23,966 nt of DNA from a bacterium (GTDB lineage Bacteria > Vulcanimicrobiota > Xenobia > Xenobiales > Xenobiaceae), in the NCBI GenBank assembly GCA_022839105.1, contig JALHDH010000046.1, forward strand, positions 16,855 through 40,820, read 5' to 3'. The position numbers and the translations under genes were made by a program. The notes under the pieces were generated by a model. That model was not told where the DNA came from and made no database searches. It worked only from the letters and a program-made list of their open reading frames with translations. Positions 6,314-14,203 of this stretch are shown here, one piece after another. Positions within the stretch are counted from its first letter, which is position 1. Each line of letters starts with the position of its first letter.

Positions 6314-8557
6314 TCAACCGTGCAGGTACATGAAGACCTTCTCGGGAGTCAGGGGCAAGGAGGGCAGCGCCTTGTCCCGGCGCACGCTGCGCAGGGCATC
6401 CAACAAGGCGAAGTAGGCCCCCAGACCGTGGATCAGGGGCGGCTCTCCCACCGCCTTGGAATTGCAGACCGCGTAGGGATTCTCCGAGTTCTCCAGCAGG
6501 GTCACCGAGAAATGGGGGGGCAGGGACTTCAGGTCGGGGATCTTGTAGGCATTGGCCCCGGTCAGGACCCGACCGTCGGGGCCATAGCGAAGCTGCTCGA
6601 CGGTGGACCAGCCGATCCCCTGCACGACGCCGCCGGCCACCTGGCCCCGGTCGATCACTTCGGACAGGGAGCGGCCCACGTCGTGGACCACCTCGACCGA
6701 TTCCACCCGGTAGGTCCCCCGCACGCAGTCCAGCAGGACCTCGGTCAACGAGGTTCCGCAACTGTAGTAGGCGAAGGGGCGCCCCCGCTCGGTCCTGGGA
6801 TCGAGATGCAGGTCGGGGGTTGCGTAGAAGGCGTGACTGGACAGATCGACCCGGGCCCACTGGGCAGCGGCCACCAGCTTCTCCCAGCGCAACTCGGTGG
6901 GCTTGCCGGCCAGATGGACGACCCCGTCGCGGATCGAGATCTGCTCGAGGTCCTCGTGTCCCAGGTGCTGCCCGGCGTAGCGGCACAGGCGGGTCCGCAG
7001 CTCCTCGCAGGCGTACTTCGTGGCCATCCCGTTGAGGTCCGCCCCCGTGCTGGCCGAGGTGGGCGAGGCGTTGGGGACCCGGGAGGTGTTGGTCGTGTGG
7101 ACCCGGACCCGGTCCGGAGCGATCCCCAGGGTCCGGGCAGCCACCAGTTGGATCTTGGTGTTGACCCCCTGGCCCATCTCCACGGCCCCGGTGCTGACCT
7201 CCACGCTGCCGTCCACGAAGAGGTTGACCAGCGCTCCGGCCTGATTCAGGGCCGTCTGGGCGAATGAGATGCCGAAGCAGACGGGGATCACCGCCAGACC
7301 GCGCCGGGTCTGGTTGTGGGTGCGGTTGTACTCGGCCACCGCCGCGTGGCGCCCGGCCAGGTCCACCCGGGCATCCAGGGTCTCCCAGCAGCGCCTGGAG
7401 TTCGTGTTCTCCAGCACCATGCCGAAGGGCAGGACATCCCCGTCCTCTGCCAGGTTCTTGAGCTTGATCTGCGCGGCCGGCACCCCCATGACCTCGGCGG
7501 CGTGGGTCACCGCCGCCTCGATGGCGAAGGTCCCCTGGGGCACGCCGAAGCCCCGGAAGGCGTTGTTGGGCGGGATGTTGGTCCGGCAGCTCACGGCCTG
7601 GACCCGGATATTCGGGATCCGATAGGCGCCCGAGGCGTGCAGGAAGGAGCGCCCCAGGACGGCCAGCGAGATGTCGGCGCAGGCCCCGGCGTGCTGGAGC
7701 AGATCCACCTCGTAGGCCAGGATCCGCCCCTCGTCGTCCAGCCCGATCCGGTAGTCGAACTCGTAGGGGTGCCTCTTGCCGGAAGTGGCGATGTCGTGGT
7801 TCCGAGGCAGGACCAGCTTGACCGGCCTCTTGAGAAGGAAGGCCGCCATGGCGGGGGCCACGACCCAGACCGCCGTGGACTCCTTGCCGCCGAACCCCCC
7901 TCCCAGGCGGCGGATGTCCAGTTCCACCTTGTGCATGGGGATCCCCAGGACCTCGGCCAGGTGACGATGGAAGGCGCCCGGAGACTGGGTGCTGGCGTGG
8001 ACCTGGATCGTGTCGTGCTCGGTGGGGAGGGCCAGGGCCCGTTGGGTCTCGAAGTAGAAGTGCTCCTGGGGCCCGCTGGCCAGGCTGCCCTGGACGACGT
8101 GGCGACACGTCTCGAAGGCGGCGTCGGGGTCCCCGCTGACCAGGATCCGCTTCTGGCCGTGGATCATGCCCTTGGCGAGGGCCTCGCGCGGGTCGAAGAC
8201 GGCGGGAAGTTCCTCGATGTCGGCCCGCCCCCGGGCCGCCGCCTGCCAGGCCGCCGACCAGGTCTCGGCCACCACCATCGCGATGGGCTGGCCGCGGTAC
8301 TCCACCTGATCCACGGCCAGCAAGGGCTGATCGTGCAGGACGTGGCCGACCTCATTGAGCCCGGGCACATCCCGATGGGTGTAGACGGCCACCACTCCCG
8401 GGGAACCTGCCATCTCCTGGAGGTCCAGCGAGCGGATCCGGCCGCGGGCCACGGGCGAGGTGAAGAGGGCGGCGTGCAGACAGCCCGCCGGAGTCGGCAG
8501 GTCGTCGACGAACCGGGAGGTCCCCCGCACGTGCATCCCCATGTCCACGTTCTTCAC
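6314..8557 (-). CDS. xdhB: Xanthine dehydrogenase molybdopterin-binding (large) subunit
   Basis: 747-residue Mo-hydroxylase large subunit, close in length to Rhodobacter capsulatus XdhB (777). It would hydroxylate hypoxanthine/xanthine at the Mo-cofactor site. GGGFGGKE carries Glu226 (bovine Glu802 equivalent), GRSFLHASGAYRIPN carries Arg303 (bovine Arg880), AFRGFG carries Arg335/Phe337 (bovine Arg912/Phe914), and AVGEPPL carries the base Glu705 (bovine Glu1261). The Glu-Arg and Arg-Arg spacings (77 and 32) nearly equal the bovine ones (78 and 32). Retention of the Glu802/Arg880 pair favours a purine hydroxylase over an aldehyde oxidase. GTG 8557 has GGAGGT 6 nt upstream and overlaps the xdhA stop by 4 bases, so the two are probably translationally coupled. 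Cytoplasmic. Purine substrate is inferred. Confidence 0.93.
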   Translation of the reverse strand: MKNVDMGMHVRGTSRFVDDLPTPAGCLHAALFTSPVARGRIRSLDLQEMAGSPGVVAVYTHRDVPGLNEVGHVLHDQPLLAVDQVEYRGQPIAMVVAETWSAAWQAAARGRADIEELPAVFDPREALAKGMIHGQKRILVSGDPDAAFETCRHVVQGSLASGPQEHFYFETQRALALPTEHDTIQVHASTQSPGAFHRHLAEVLGIPMHKVELDIRRLGGGFGGKESTAVWVVAPAMAAFLLKRPVKLVLPRNHDIATSGKRHPYEFDYRIGLDDEGRILAYEVDLLQHAGACADISLAVLGRSFLHASGAYRIPNIRVQAVSCRTNIPPNNAFRGFGVPQGTFAIEAAVTHAAEVMGVPAAQIKLKNLAEDGDVLPFGMVLENTNSRRCWETLDARVDLAGRHAAVAEYNRTHNQTRRGLAVIPVCFGISFAQTALNQAGALVNLFVDGSVEVSTGAVEMGQGVNTKIQLVAARTLGIAPDRVRVHTTNTSRVPNASPTSASTGADLNGMATKYACEELRTRLCRYAGQHLGHEDLEQISIRDGVVHLAGKPTELRWEKLVAAAQWARVDLSSHAFYATPDLHLDPRTERGRPFAYYSCGTSLTEVLLDCVRGTYRVESVEVVHDVGRSLSEVIDRGQVAGGVVQGIGWSTVEQLRYGPDGRVLTGANAYKIPDLKSLPPHFSVTLLENSENPYAVCNSKAVGEPPLIHGLGAYFALLDALRSVRRDKALPSLPLTPEKVFMYLHG

Positions 8558-9948
8558 GACAGCACCTCCGCGGAGAGATGGGCCCGCACCAGTTGGCCCA
8601 TCAGCAATTTCTTGTAGGTGGCCGAGCCGCGGATATCGCTGATCGGCGAGATCGCCTCGACCGCGTGGCGGGCCAGGAGACCCGCCGTCTCGCCCTCAGG
8701 GCTCCGCCCTCGGAACCCCTCAAGGCCCCGGATCAGGAGAGGGACCGGTGCCACCCCGCCTGCCGAAAGGCGCAGGTCCTGGATGGTCCCGTCGGGGGCC
8801 AGGATCAGCCGCATGGCCGTGCTCACCGCGGCGATGTCGAGAATCTCGCGGTTGGAGACCTTCTCGAAGTTGAAGCGCGTCCCCGGGGGAGGCAGGGGAA
8901 GGTGGATCTCGACGATCCACTCGCCGGGGGCCAGGTCGTACTGCTTGTAGCCTTGGAAGAACTCCGAGAGGGGGACGCGCCGGGTCTGGCCCGAGCGAGT
9001 CCGGATCTCCAGGGAGGCATCCAGGGCCAGCAGCATGATCGTCACGTCACCCACCGGCGAGGCGTTCACGATGTTCCCGGTCAGGGTGGCCCGGTTGCGC
9101 AGGATCGTCGAGGAGTGGAGCAGCAGGTCCTCACGCATGCTGGGGAAGAAGCGGTGCACGATCTCCGAGAGGCGGAAATCCTCCAGGGTCACGGCGGCTC
9201 CCACCTTCAAGACGCCGCCCTCGACCCGGATGAAGTCCAGTTCCCGGTGTCGGGACAGGAACTCCAGAGGCGCCTCCAGCAGCTCTTCGGGCCTCTGGAC
9301 GAAGAGATCGGTCCCTCCGGCCACCAGCACCGGCGGGGCGCCCCCCGCGACAGGAGGCTCCTGAGGGTTCTCCAAACCCTCCAGGAGGGCCGGAACCTCC
9401 AGGAATCCCGGGGGCAGGACCCCCGCCTCCACCAGGGTGGCGACCCGGACGGCCGGGTCGGGCTCCACCCCCTCCAGACGCTCGCAGAGGGCCCGGGCCG
9501 CGTCGCGGATGGCCACGTATCCCGTGCAGCGACACAGGTTGCCGTCCAGGGCGTCCTGGGACTCCTGGAAGGAGAAGGACCTGGCGCTCAAGCAGAATCC
9601 CGTCAGGGAAATCACGATTCCCGGGGTGCAGAAGCCGCACTGCGAGGCGCTGTGCTCGAGGATCTGCTCCTGGACCAGGGTCAGGGGGCCCTCCGAGAGC
9701 CCCTCCACGGTCACCACGTGGCAGCCCTGGACATCCCCCAGGGGCAGAAGGCACGAGGCCACCGCCCGGTAGACCAGGCCCTGGGGGCCCGGAGAGCCCA
9801 CCAGCACGGAACAGGCCCCGCACTCCCCTTCGCGGCAGGCTTCCTTGGTGCCGGTCAGGCCGGAGGCGTTCCGGACGAAGTCCAGCATGACCGTGCCCGG
9901 AGGCTGCTCGGTGTGCACGACGCGGGAGTTCAGGACGAAACTTGTCAT
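8554..9948 (-). CDS. xdhA: Xanthine dehydrogenase Fe-S/FAD (small) subunit
   Basis: 464 residues, matching the length of Rhodobacter XdhA (462). It passes electrons from the Mo site through two [2Fe-2S] clusters to FAD and NAD+. The plant-ferredoxin-type cluster is ligated by Cys38, 43, 46 and 66 (CREGECGAC, then SCLLPLG). The helical second cluster is ligated by Cys104, 107, 139 and 141 (QCGFCTPG and GNLCRCTGY). The FAD domain begins near 205 (VLVAGGTDLFVQ) and includes NIVNASPVGDV. An in-frame stop a few codons upstream leaves ATG 9948 as the first start; AGGAG is 13 nt away, a long spacing. Downstream xdhB overlaps by 4 bases; mocA lies upstream across a 121-bp structured gap. The adjacent iscU-nifS pair could supply its clusters (inference). 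Confidence 0.93.
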   Translation of the reverse strand: MTSFVLNSRVVHTEQPPGTVMLDFVRNASGLTGTKEACREGECGACSVLVGSPGPQGLVYRAVASCLLPLGDVQGCHVVTVEGLSEGPLTLVQEQILEHSASQCGFCTPGIVISLTGFCLSARSFSFQESQDALDGNLCRCTGYVAIRDAARALCERLEGVEPDPAVRVATLVEAGVLPPGFLEVPALLEGLENPQEPPVAGGAPPVLVAGGTDLFVQRPEELLEAPLEFLSRHRELDFIRVEGGVLKVGAAVTLEDFRLSEIVHRFFPSMREDLLLHSSTILRNRATLTGNIVNASPVGDVTIMLLALDASLEIRTRSGQTRRVPLSEFFQGYKQYDLAPGEWIVEIHLPLPPPGTRFNFEKVSNREILDIAAVSTAMRLILAPDGTIQDLRLSAGGVAPVPLLIRGLEGFRGRSPEGETAGLLARHAVEAISPISDIRGSATYKKLLMGQLVRAHLSAEVLS

Positions 9949-10069
9949 GGGCTTGGAACGACTCCTTCAAGATCCGGGGGTGGCCGGGTTCCTGGCTTCT
10001 GTGCCGCAGGCGCCCACCCTGCCCGGGCGGAGCCTCGCCCCCCGAAGTGCGGGCGGGTCAAGCGAGGCC
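9949..10069 (-). other. Structured intercistronic region between mocA and xdhA
   Basis: This 121-bp gap follows the mocA stop in the transcribed direction. A 7-bp inverted repeat, GCCTCGC at 10032-10038 and GCGAGGC at 10062-10068, encloses further C-run/G-run pairing (10039-10043 with 10051-10057). The hairpin sits directly after the mocA TGA and could reduce read-through or protect an RNA end. No T-run follows. No named riboswitch was recognised. Confidence 0.35.
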
Positions 10070-10687
10070 TCAACCCGGATCCTCCCCAAGCAGCCGCCGA
10101 TACTCCTCCGGGGTGTCGACGTTGCGCAGGATCCCGGGATCCTCGACGGGGATCTCCATCCGGAGGTGCCGATGGCGCCCGACCACCCAGCGGGCTCCCT
10201 CTCCCCGGGGGACCCGAAGCAGATCCTCGTAGCAGGCCTGAGTGAAGACCACCGGGTGGCCGCGCCGCCCCCGAAAGGAGGGGACGAAGAGGTGGGCCCC
10301 TCCCGCCTGGGCGGCACCAGCCAGGGTTCGAAAGGTCTGGGGGAGGACCGCCGGGTGATCCACCGGCACCGCCAGGAGCCAGGGCAGATCGCCGAAGCCC
10401 GCGGCCAGCCCCGCCTGGATCGAACCGATGGGCCCCGTCTCGGGCTCCGGATTCACCAGGACCGGCACCCCACCCAGAACGTCCTCGGGCAGGATCAGGT
10501 CCGGACCACGCACAACCGCCAGAAGGGGCAACTCCAGCCCTCGGAGCCGCTCGAGGATCACGCTGAGGAAGGTGCCTCCCTGGAACGGGAGCAAGGCCTT
10601 GGGCCGGCCCATGCGGACCGAGAGTCCGGCGGCCAGGACCAGGGCTCCCCCCTGGAATGGACCCCGGGTGCCGTGGAGCTCAGGCAT
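10070..10687 (-). CDS. mocA: Molybdenum cofactor cytidylyltransferase (MocA-type NTP transferase)
   Basis: 205-residue nucleotidyltransferase of the MobA/MocA fold that transfers CMP from CTP to Mo-molybdopterin, giving the MCD form used by xanthine-dehydrogenase-type enzymes. The P-loop-like signature LVLAAGLSVRMGRPKALLPF lies near the N-terminus, followed by ETGPIGSIQAGLA, AVPVDHPAV (metal-binding Asp) and RGHPVVF; GHPV is typical of MocA/CoxI-type proteins. ATG 10687 has GGAGG 4 nt upstream and is preferred over a longer open frame reaching 10762, which would overlap the permease end. It lies 25 bp after the permease gene and upstream of xdhA-xdhB, so it is probably dedicated to that enzyme. 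The cytidylyl rather than guanylyl assignment rests on this context and overall similarity. Confidence 0.88.
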   Translation of the reverse strand: MPELHGTRGPFQGGALVLAAGLSVRMGRPKALLPFQGGTFLSVILERLRGLELPLLAVVRGPDLILPEDVLGGVPVLVNPEPETGPIGSIQAGLAAGFGDLPWLLAVPVDHPAVLPQTFRTLAGAAQAGGAHLFVPSFRGRRGHPVVFTQACYEDLLRVPRGEGARWVVGRHRHLRMEIPVEDPGILRNVDTPEEYRRLLGEDPG

Positions 10688-10712
10688 CTCGCCTCCCCCC
10701 TGAATCCGCCAC

Positions 10713-11558
10713 CTACTTGACGGCCCCGGCGGTGATCCCCCGGATGAACTGCTTCTGGACAAGAAGGAACAGAAGCAGGATCGGCAGCATTCCGGCCACC
10801 GAGCCGGCCGCCACCAGGCGGAAATCGGAGTCGAAGGTCTCGGCCATGTAGGCCATGCCCACGCTCAAGGGATAGTGCTCGGCGGACTTGAGGACCACCA
10901 GGGGCCAGAGGAAGGAATTCCAGTGGGAGACGAAGGCGAAGAGGGCCAAGGTCCCCAGGGCGGCCCGGCTCAGGGGAAGCATGACATGCCAGAAGATTCC
11001 CAGTTCGCCGCATCCGTCGATCCGGGCGGCATCCTCGAGTTCGCGGGGCACCACCAGGAAGGCCTGGCGCATCAGGAAGATCCCGAAGACGCTGGTGGCG
11101 GCCGGCAGAACCACCGCGGCCAGCGTGTCGAAGAGGCCCAACCAGCGGATGGTGACGAAGTTCACGATCATGTTGGCCTGGGTCGGCAGCATCATGGTGG
11201 CGAGGAGGGCGGCGAAGACCAGGGTCTTCCCTTTGAACTCCATCCGGGCCAGGGGGTAGGCCGCCAGGGAGGCCAGGCTGACCTCCAGGACCACCCCCCA
11301 CAGGCAGATCGCCGCGGTATTCCAGAAGAAGGCGAGCAGGGGAAGCTGCTCGTTCATGCCCAGCAGGCGGACGTAGTATTCCAGGGTCGGTTCCCGGGGG
11401 ATCAGGTCCAGCAGGCCCCGAGACGTGAACACGTCCCCCGACTTCAAGGAGGTCGACAACAACCACAGGAAGGGAACGGTGGCGAAGAGGGCCAGGCCTG
11501 CCAGGAGCAGGTACAGCCCTAGCGTTCGCAGGTTCCGGAGCAGCCGGGGTCCAGGCAT
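10713..11558 (-). CDS. Sugar-type ABC transporter permease (MalG/UgpE family)
   Basis: 281-residue integral membrane protein with about six transmembrane segments, beginning LYLLLAGLALFATVPFLWLL near residue 15. The EAA loop that contacts the ATPase is clear: ELEDAARIDGCGELGIF followed by HVMLPLS. It also has the family's C-terminal basic tail (KQFIRGITAGAVK). Members pair with a MalF-type permease, a binding protein and an ATPase to import sugars or polyols. None of these partners is next to it, so it is an orphan here and its substrate cannot be inferred. ATG 11558 gives the usual length, but lies 40 bp inside the end of the Fur-family gene; longer open frame to 11726 is not protein-like. 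It may be translated through coupling. mocA follows after 25 bp. Confidence 0.88.
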   Translation of the reverse strand: MPGPRLLRNLRTLGLYLLLAGLALFATVPFLWLLSTSLKSGDVFTSRGLLDLIPREPTLEYYVRLLGMNEQLPLLAFFWNTAAICLWGVVLEVSLASLAAYPLARMEFKGKTLVFAALLATMMLPTQANMIVNFVTIRWLGLFDTLAAVVLPAATSVFGIFLMRQAFLVVPRELEDAARIDGCGELGIFWHVMLPLSRAALGTLALFAFVSHWNSFLWPLVVLKSAEHYPLSVGMAYMAETFDSDFRLVAAGSVAGMLPILLLFLLVQKQFIRGITAGAVK

Positions 11559-11974
11559 GGGTTCGGGCCCTTCGCAGCCGGGGAGGCCGCCTCCTGTCCG
11601 CCCTGGCGCCCACACCCGGCACAGCGCCCGTACAGCACGATCATGTGGCTCTCCACCTGGAACTCGGGAGGGGCCAGGGGGCACAGGTTGCCCGGGCATC
11701 CCCAGACCTCGAAGACCTTCCCGCACTCCCGGCAGTGGAAGTGGTGGTGGTGGTGCTTGCCCGCCACCTCGTAGCGCAGACCCTCACCGGGAAGCTCGAC
11801 GGCCTGCAGGAGACCGTCCTCCAGAAGGGCCTTGACGTTGCGGTACACCGTGGCCAGGCCCAGGCCGGGCAGGCGATCCTGGGCGGCGTCGAGGATCTCC
11901 TGGGGGGAGAGCGGACGATCCGCCTCCTGGAGAACCTGGCGCAGGAGCTTGCGCTGGCGGGTCTCGCGACGCAT
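11519..11974 (-). CDS. Fur-family metal-responsive transcriptional regulator
   Basis: 151-residue regulator with an N-terminal winged helix (LSPQEILDAAQDRLPGLGLA, then TVYRNVKALLEDGLL), a hinge, and a metal-binding dimerisation domain. AGKHHHHHFHCREC supplies a His-rich metal site plus the first CxxC (Cys81/84). VESHMIVLYGRCAGC supplies a conserved His110 and the second CxxC (Cys118/121) of the structural zinc site. Whether it senses iron, zinc, manganese or peroxide cannot be told. The C-terminus (122-151) is an unusual tail with three more Cys (PCLDPGCSGTCE), encoded where the gene overlaps the permease start. ATG 11974 is the first sensible start; its ribosome binding site is weak. It diverges from iscU-nifS and heads the permease-mocA-xdh run, so it may control either. 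Confidence 0.9.
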   Translation of the reverse strand: MRRETRQRKLLRQVLQEADRPLSPQEILDAAQDRLPGLGLATVYRNVKALLEDGLLQAVELPGEGLRYEVAGKHHHHHFHCRECGKVFEVWGCPGNLCPLAPPEFQVESHMIVLYGRCAGCGRQGGQEAASPAAKGPNPCLDPGCSGTCER

Positions 11975-12248
11975 GTCGCCAGGGTACACCAGGCCAGCGG
12001 GGGGCGCAAGACGGAGGTCGCCGCCGGGGTGCGACGAGGGCCAGGCCTTCTCCGGGCGGCAGGAAGAGCCGAGTCCTGCTGGTATACCCGCCGCGGGCGG
12101 CCCTTCGCCCAGCCCTTCAGAGACCCGTCCGCCCAGCCCTTCAGGGCCCCGCCCGCACCGGGCCGGGCCGGGCCGGGCTGCTTGATGAAGACCCATGGAC
12201 ACCATCACGAGATGGTCGCCCTGCAGAAGGAGAGACCCGAAGACCATC
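11975..12248. promoter_or_regulatory. Divergent regulatory region with direct repeats
   Basis: This gap of about 270 bp separates the Fur-family gene from iscU. It contains a 14-bp direct repeat GCCCAGCCCTTCAG (12107-12120 and 12131-12144, period 24), four tandem GGGCC-like units (about 12158-12180), and the 8-bp palindrome GGTATACC (12081-12088), whose TATACC could be a -10 element. No classical AT-rich Fur box is visible. Promoters for both genes should lie here, but I cannot place them firmly. Confidence 0.4.
12107..12144. repeat. Pair of 14-bp direct repeats upstream of iscU
   Basis: GCCCAGCCCTTCAG occurs exactly at 12107-12120 and 12131-12144, centre spacing 24 bp, a little over two helical turns. 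This would suit cooperative binding of a regulator, but a chance duplication in GC-rich sequence is also possible. Confidence 0.6.
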
Positions 12249-12692
12249 ATGGAGAGGGAGACAAAGACCGAAGGCGAGCCGGGCCACGGCCCCGCGCTGC
12301 CCTACACCAAGGCGCTGCTGGAACACTTCGTCAACCCGCGCAACGTCGGCGAACTCTCGGAGGAGGAGACCGACGGCTTCGGGCTGGTCGGCGACCCCGG
12401 TTGCGGGGACCAGATGAAGCTGTGGATCTCGGTGAGCGACGAGCGCATCCAGAAGATCGCCTTCAAGTCCTTCGGCTGTCCTGGCGCCATCGCCACCAGC
12501 AGCGCGCTGACCACCCTGGCCGAGGGAAGGACGCTGGGGGAGGCCCGGAGGATCACCGACGACGACGTCATCCAGCTTCTGGGGGGCATCCCCGAGCACA
12601 AGAGGCACTGCTCGCTCTTGGGGGTCCGGGCCCTGCAGGCCGCCCTGGAGGACAGGGAAAAGCGACTCCAGCAGAAGGCCACCCGGCCGTGA
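12249..12692 (+). CDS. iscU: IscU/NifU-type Fe-S cluster assembly scaffold
   Basis: 147-residue scaffold on which [2Fe-2S] clusters form before transfer to apo-proteins. LLEHFVNPRNVGEL opens the domain. The three cluster Cys are Cys52 (GDPGCGDQM, with stabilising Asp54), Cys77 (SFGCPGAIATSSAL) and Cys121 (HKRHCSLLGVRAL). It is about 20 residues longer than E. coli IscU because of a charged N-terminus. It lacks the C-terminal thioredoxin-like Nfu domain of full NifU. ATG 12249 is chosen; an in-frame ATG at 12195 would add 18 basic residues, and neither has a strong ribosome binding site. The stop overlaps the nifS GTG by 4 bases. No IscA, HscAB or ferredoxin gene is adjacent, so this is a minimal pair. 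Confidence 0.92.
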   Translation: MERETKTEGEPGHGPALPYTKALLEHFVNPRNVGELSEEETDGFGLVGDPGCGDQMKLWISVSDERIQKIAFKSFGCPGAIATSSALTTLAEGRTLGEARRITDDDVIQLLGGIPEHKRHCSLLGVRALQAALEDREKRLQQKATRP

Positions 12693-13834
12693 TCTACCTG
12701 GACCACAACGCCACCACGCCCCTTCATCCGCAGGTCCTGGAGGCCATGGCAACCTGCCTGCGCGAGCACTGGGGGAACCCTTCCAGCCCCCACAGCCTTG
12801 GGAACCAGGCCCGCCTGGTCATGCAGCGGGCCCGCGAGCGGATCGCCGAGAGCCTGGGGTGCGGACCCTCCGAGGTGGTCTTCTGTTCCAGCGGAACCGA
12901 AGCGGACAACCTGGCCCTGCGCGGCGTGGCCCGGGCGCTGCGCGCGCGGGGCGACCACATCGTGACCACCGCCATCGAGCACCACGCGGTGCTGCACACG
13001 TGCGACGCCCTCGAGGAGGAGGGTTTCCGGATCACCCGCGTTCCGGTGGACCCGCAAGGCGTCGTGGACATCGAGGCCCTGCACCGAAGCCTGACCGACC
13101 AGACCATCCTGATCAGCGTGATGCACGCCAACAACGAGACCGGCGTGCTCCAGCCCGTCGAGGAGATCGCCGGGATGGCGGCCCGACGGGGGATCCCCTT
13201 CCACGTCGACGCGGTCCAGACCGCGGGCAGGCTGCCCTTCCGCCTCCGGGATCTGGGGGCGGGGCTGGTCAGCCTCTCGGGGCACAAGCTCTACGGGCCC
13301 AGGGGTGCGGCCGCGCTGATCGTCCGCGAAGGGACGCCGCTCCAGCCGATCCTGACCGGAGGCAGCCACGAGCGCGGCCTGCGCGCCGGGACCGAGAACC
13401 TGGCCGGCCTGGTGGGCCTGGCCAAGGCCGTGGAACTGGCCGTCCAGGATGCCGCCCAGGAGAGCCGGCGCCTGGAAGGACTGCGCGACCACCTGGAGGA
13501 GCGACTTGTTTCGGCCATCCCCGGGATCCGGCTGAACGGAGCCCAGGCCCGCCGCGTGCCGAATACCTCGAACGTGACCTTCCCCGGGGTGGACGGCGAG
13601 TCGATCATCCTGGGGCTGGACCTCGCAGGAATCTGCGTCTCGACCGGTTCGGCGTGTTCCACCGGAGAGCCGGAGCCTTCCCATGTGCTGCGCGAGATGG
13701 GCCTCTCCCGACGCGACGCCCAAGGTTCGCTCCGACTTTCCTTGGGGCGAAGCACCCGCCAGGAGGACCTGGACCTGACCGTGCAGGCCCTGGCCGACAC
13801 CGTGGCCCGACTGCGCCGGATCACCAGCGTCTAG
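12689..13834 (+). CDS. nifS: Cysteine desulfurase (NifS/IscS family, group I)
   Basis: 381-residue PLP enzyme that removes sulfur from cysteine as a persulfide and hands it to the IscU scaffold encoded just upstream. YLDHNATTP opens the protein. EHHA carries His99, which stacks on PLP; FHVDAVQTAG carries Asp174; SLSGHKLYGPRG carries the Schiff-base Lys200. STGSACSTGEPEPSHVL carries the catalytic Cys323 on the long loop typical of group I NifS/IscS. Length and residue positions nearly equal those of Azotobacter NifS (Lys202, Cys325). GTG 12689 overlaps the iscU TGA by 4 bases and gives the protein its natural start. The nearby xdhA product is one likely client for the clusters. Confidence 0.94.
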   Translation: MIYLDHNATTPLHPQVLEAMATCLREHWGNPSSPHSLGNQARLVMQRARERIAESLGCGPSEVVFCSSGTEADNLALRGVARALRARGDHIVTTAIEHHAVLHTCDALEEEGFRITRVPVDPQGVVDIEALHRSLTDQTILISVMHANNETGVLQPVEEIAGMAARRGIPFHVDAVQTAGRLPFRLRDLGAGLVSLSGHKLYGPRGAAALIVREGTPLQPILTGGSHERGLRAGTENLAGLVGLAKAVELAVQDAAQESRRLEGLRDHLEERLVSAIPGIRLNGAQARRVPNTSNVTFPGVDGESIILGLDLAGICVSTGSACSTGEPEPSHVLREMGLSRRDAQGSLRLSLGRSTRQEDLDLTVQALADTVARLRRITSV

Positions 13835-13931
13835 AAAACACGAGGTGGGAGGACGCGGTTCCCCATCCTGGTGGATGACGAAGCAGACAAGGGCCTGGCC
13901 CGCCACGGTGGAGTCCGGAGGGCATCTGACC

Positions 13932-14132
13932 CTACTGGGGAGGCAGGAAGAAGTCCTCGCGCTCGGCCCGGCGCTTCTCCTCGTGCTCTCCCTGGCGCAC
14001 CCTGCGCACCAGGTTCTCGGGCTTGAGCAGGTTGTCCAACGCGTTCAGGCGCTGCTCGATGGCATGGATCTTGCCCTCCAGGCGGCCGACCCGTTCCTGG
14101 AGGACCTGGAAATCGCGGCGACTCACTTCCAT
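13932..14132 (-). CDS. Small coiled-coil protein of unknown function
   Basis: 66 residues, highly charged. Residues about 6-40 (FQVLQERVGRLEGKIHAIEQ and onward) show a heptad-like spacing of Val/Leu/Ile, so a short coiled coil is likely. A basic/acidic tail ends in FFLPPQ. No catalytic motif, signal peptide or membrane segment. ATG 14132 was chosen because the coiled coil starts at once; the frame stays open to 14219 with Pro/Arg-rich, unlikely sequence. GAAGAA lies immediately upstream and GGGAGG a little further. It is the last gene of the radA-yacL-ispD run, 71 bp after the 134-residue gene. Function unknown; it might help another protein oligomerise (inference). Confidence 0.6.
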   Translation of the reverse strand: MEVSRRDFQVLQERVGRLEGKIHAIEQRLNALDNLLKPENLVRRVRQGEHEEKRRAEREDFFLPPQ

Positions 14133-14203
14133 TTCTTCTGCCCCTCCCGATTTCGGCGCCCTCCGGTCCCCCGCCGCGGCGCATGGTCTTGCAGGAAGAT
14201 ACC

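Noticed and set aside
9949..10069. Possible molybdenum-cofactor riboswitch before xdhA.
   Set aside because: A hairpin is present, but I could not match the multi-stem Moco motif; a covariance search would be needed.
12184..12260. A His-rich frame starting MKTHGHHHEM just before iscU, resembling a metal-binding leader peptide.
   Set aside because: No ribosome binding site, and the same frame runs on without a stop into nifS, so it is more likely an accident of the iscU 5' region.
13835..13931. A short minus-strand stretch reading AGQALVCFVIHQDGEPRPP after the nifS end.
   Set aside because: It reads on into the nifS antisense strand with no stop or start that would define a gene.
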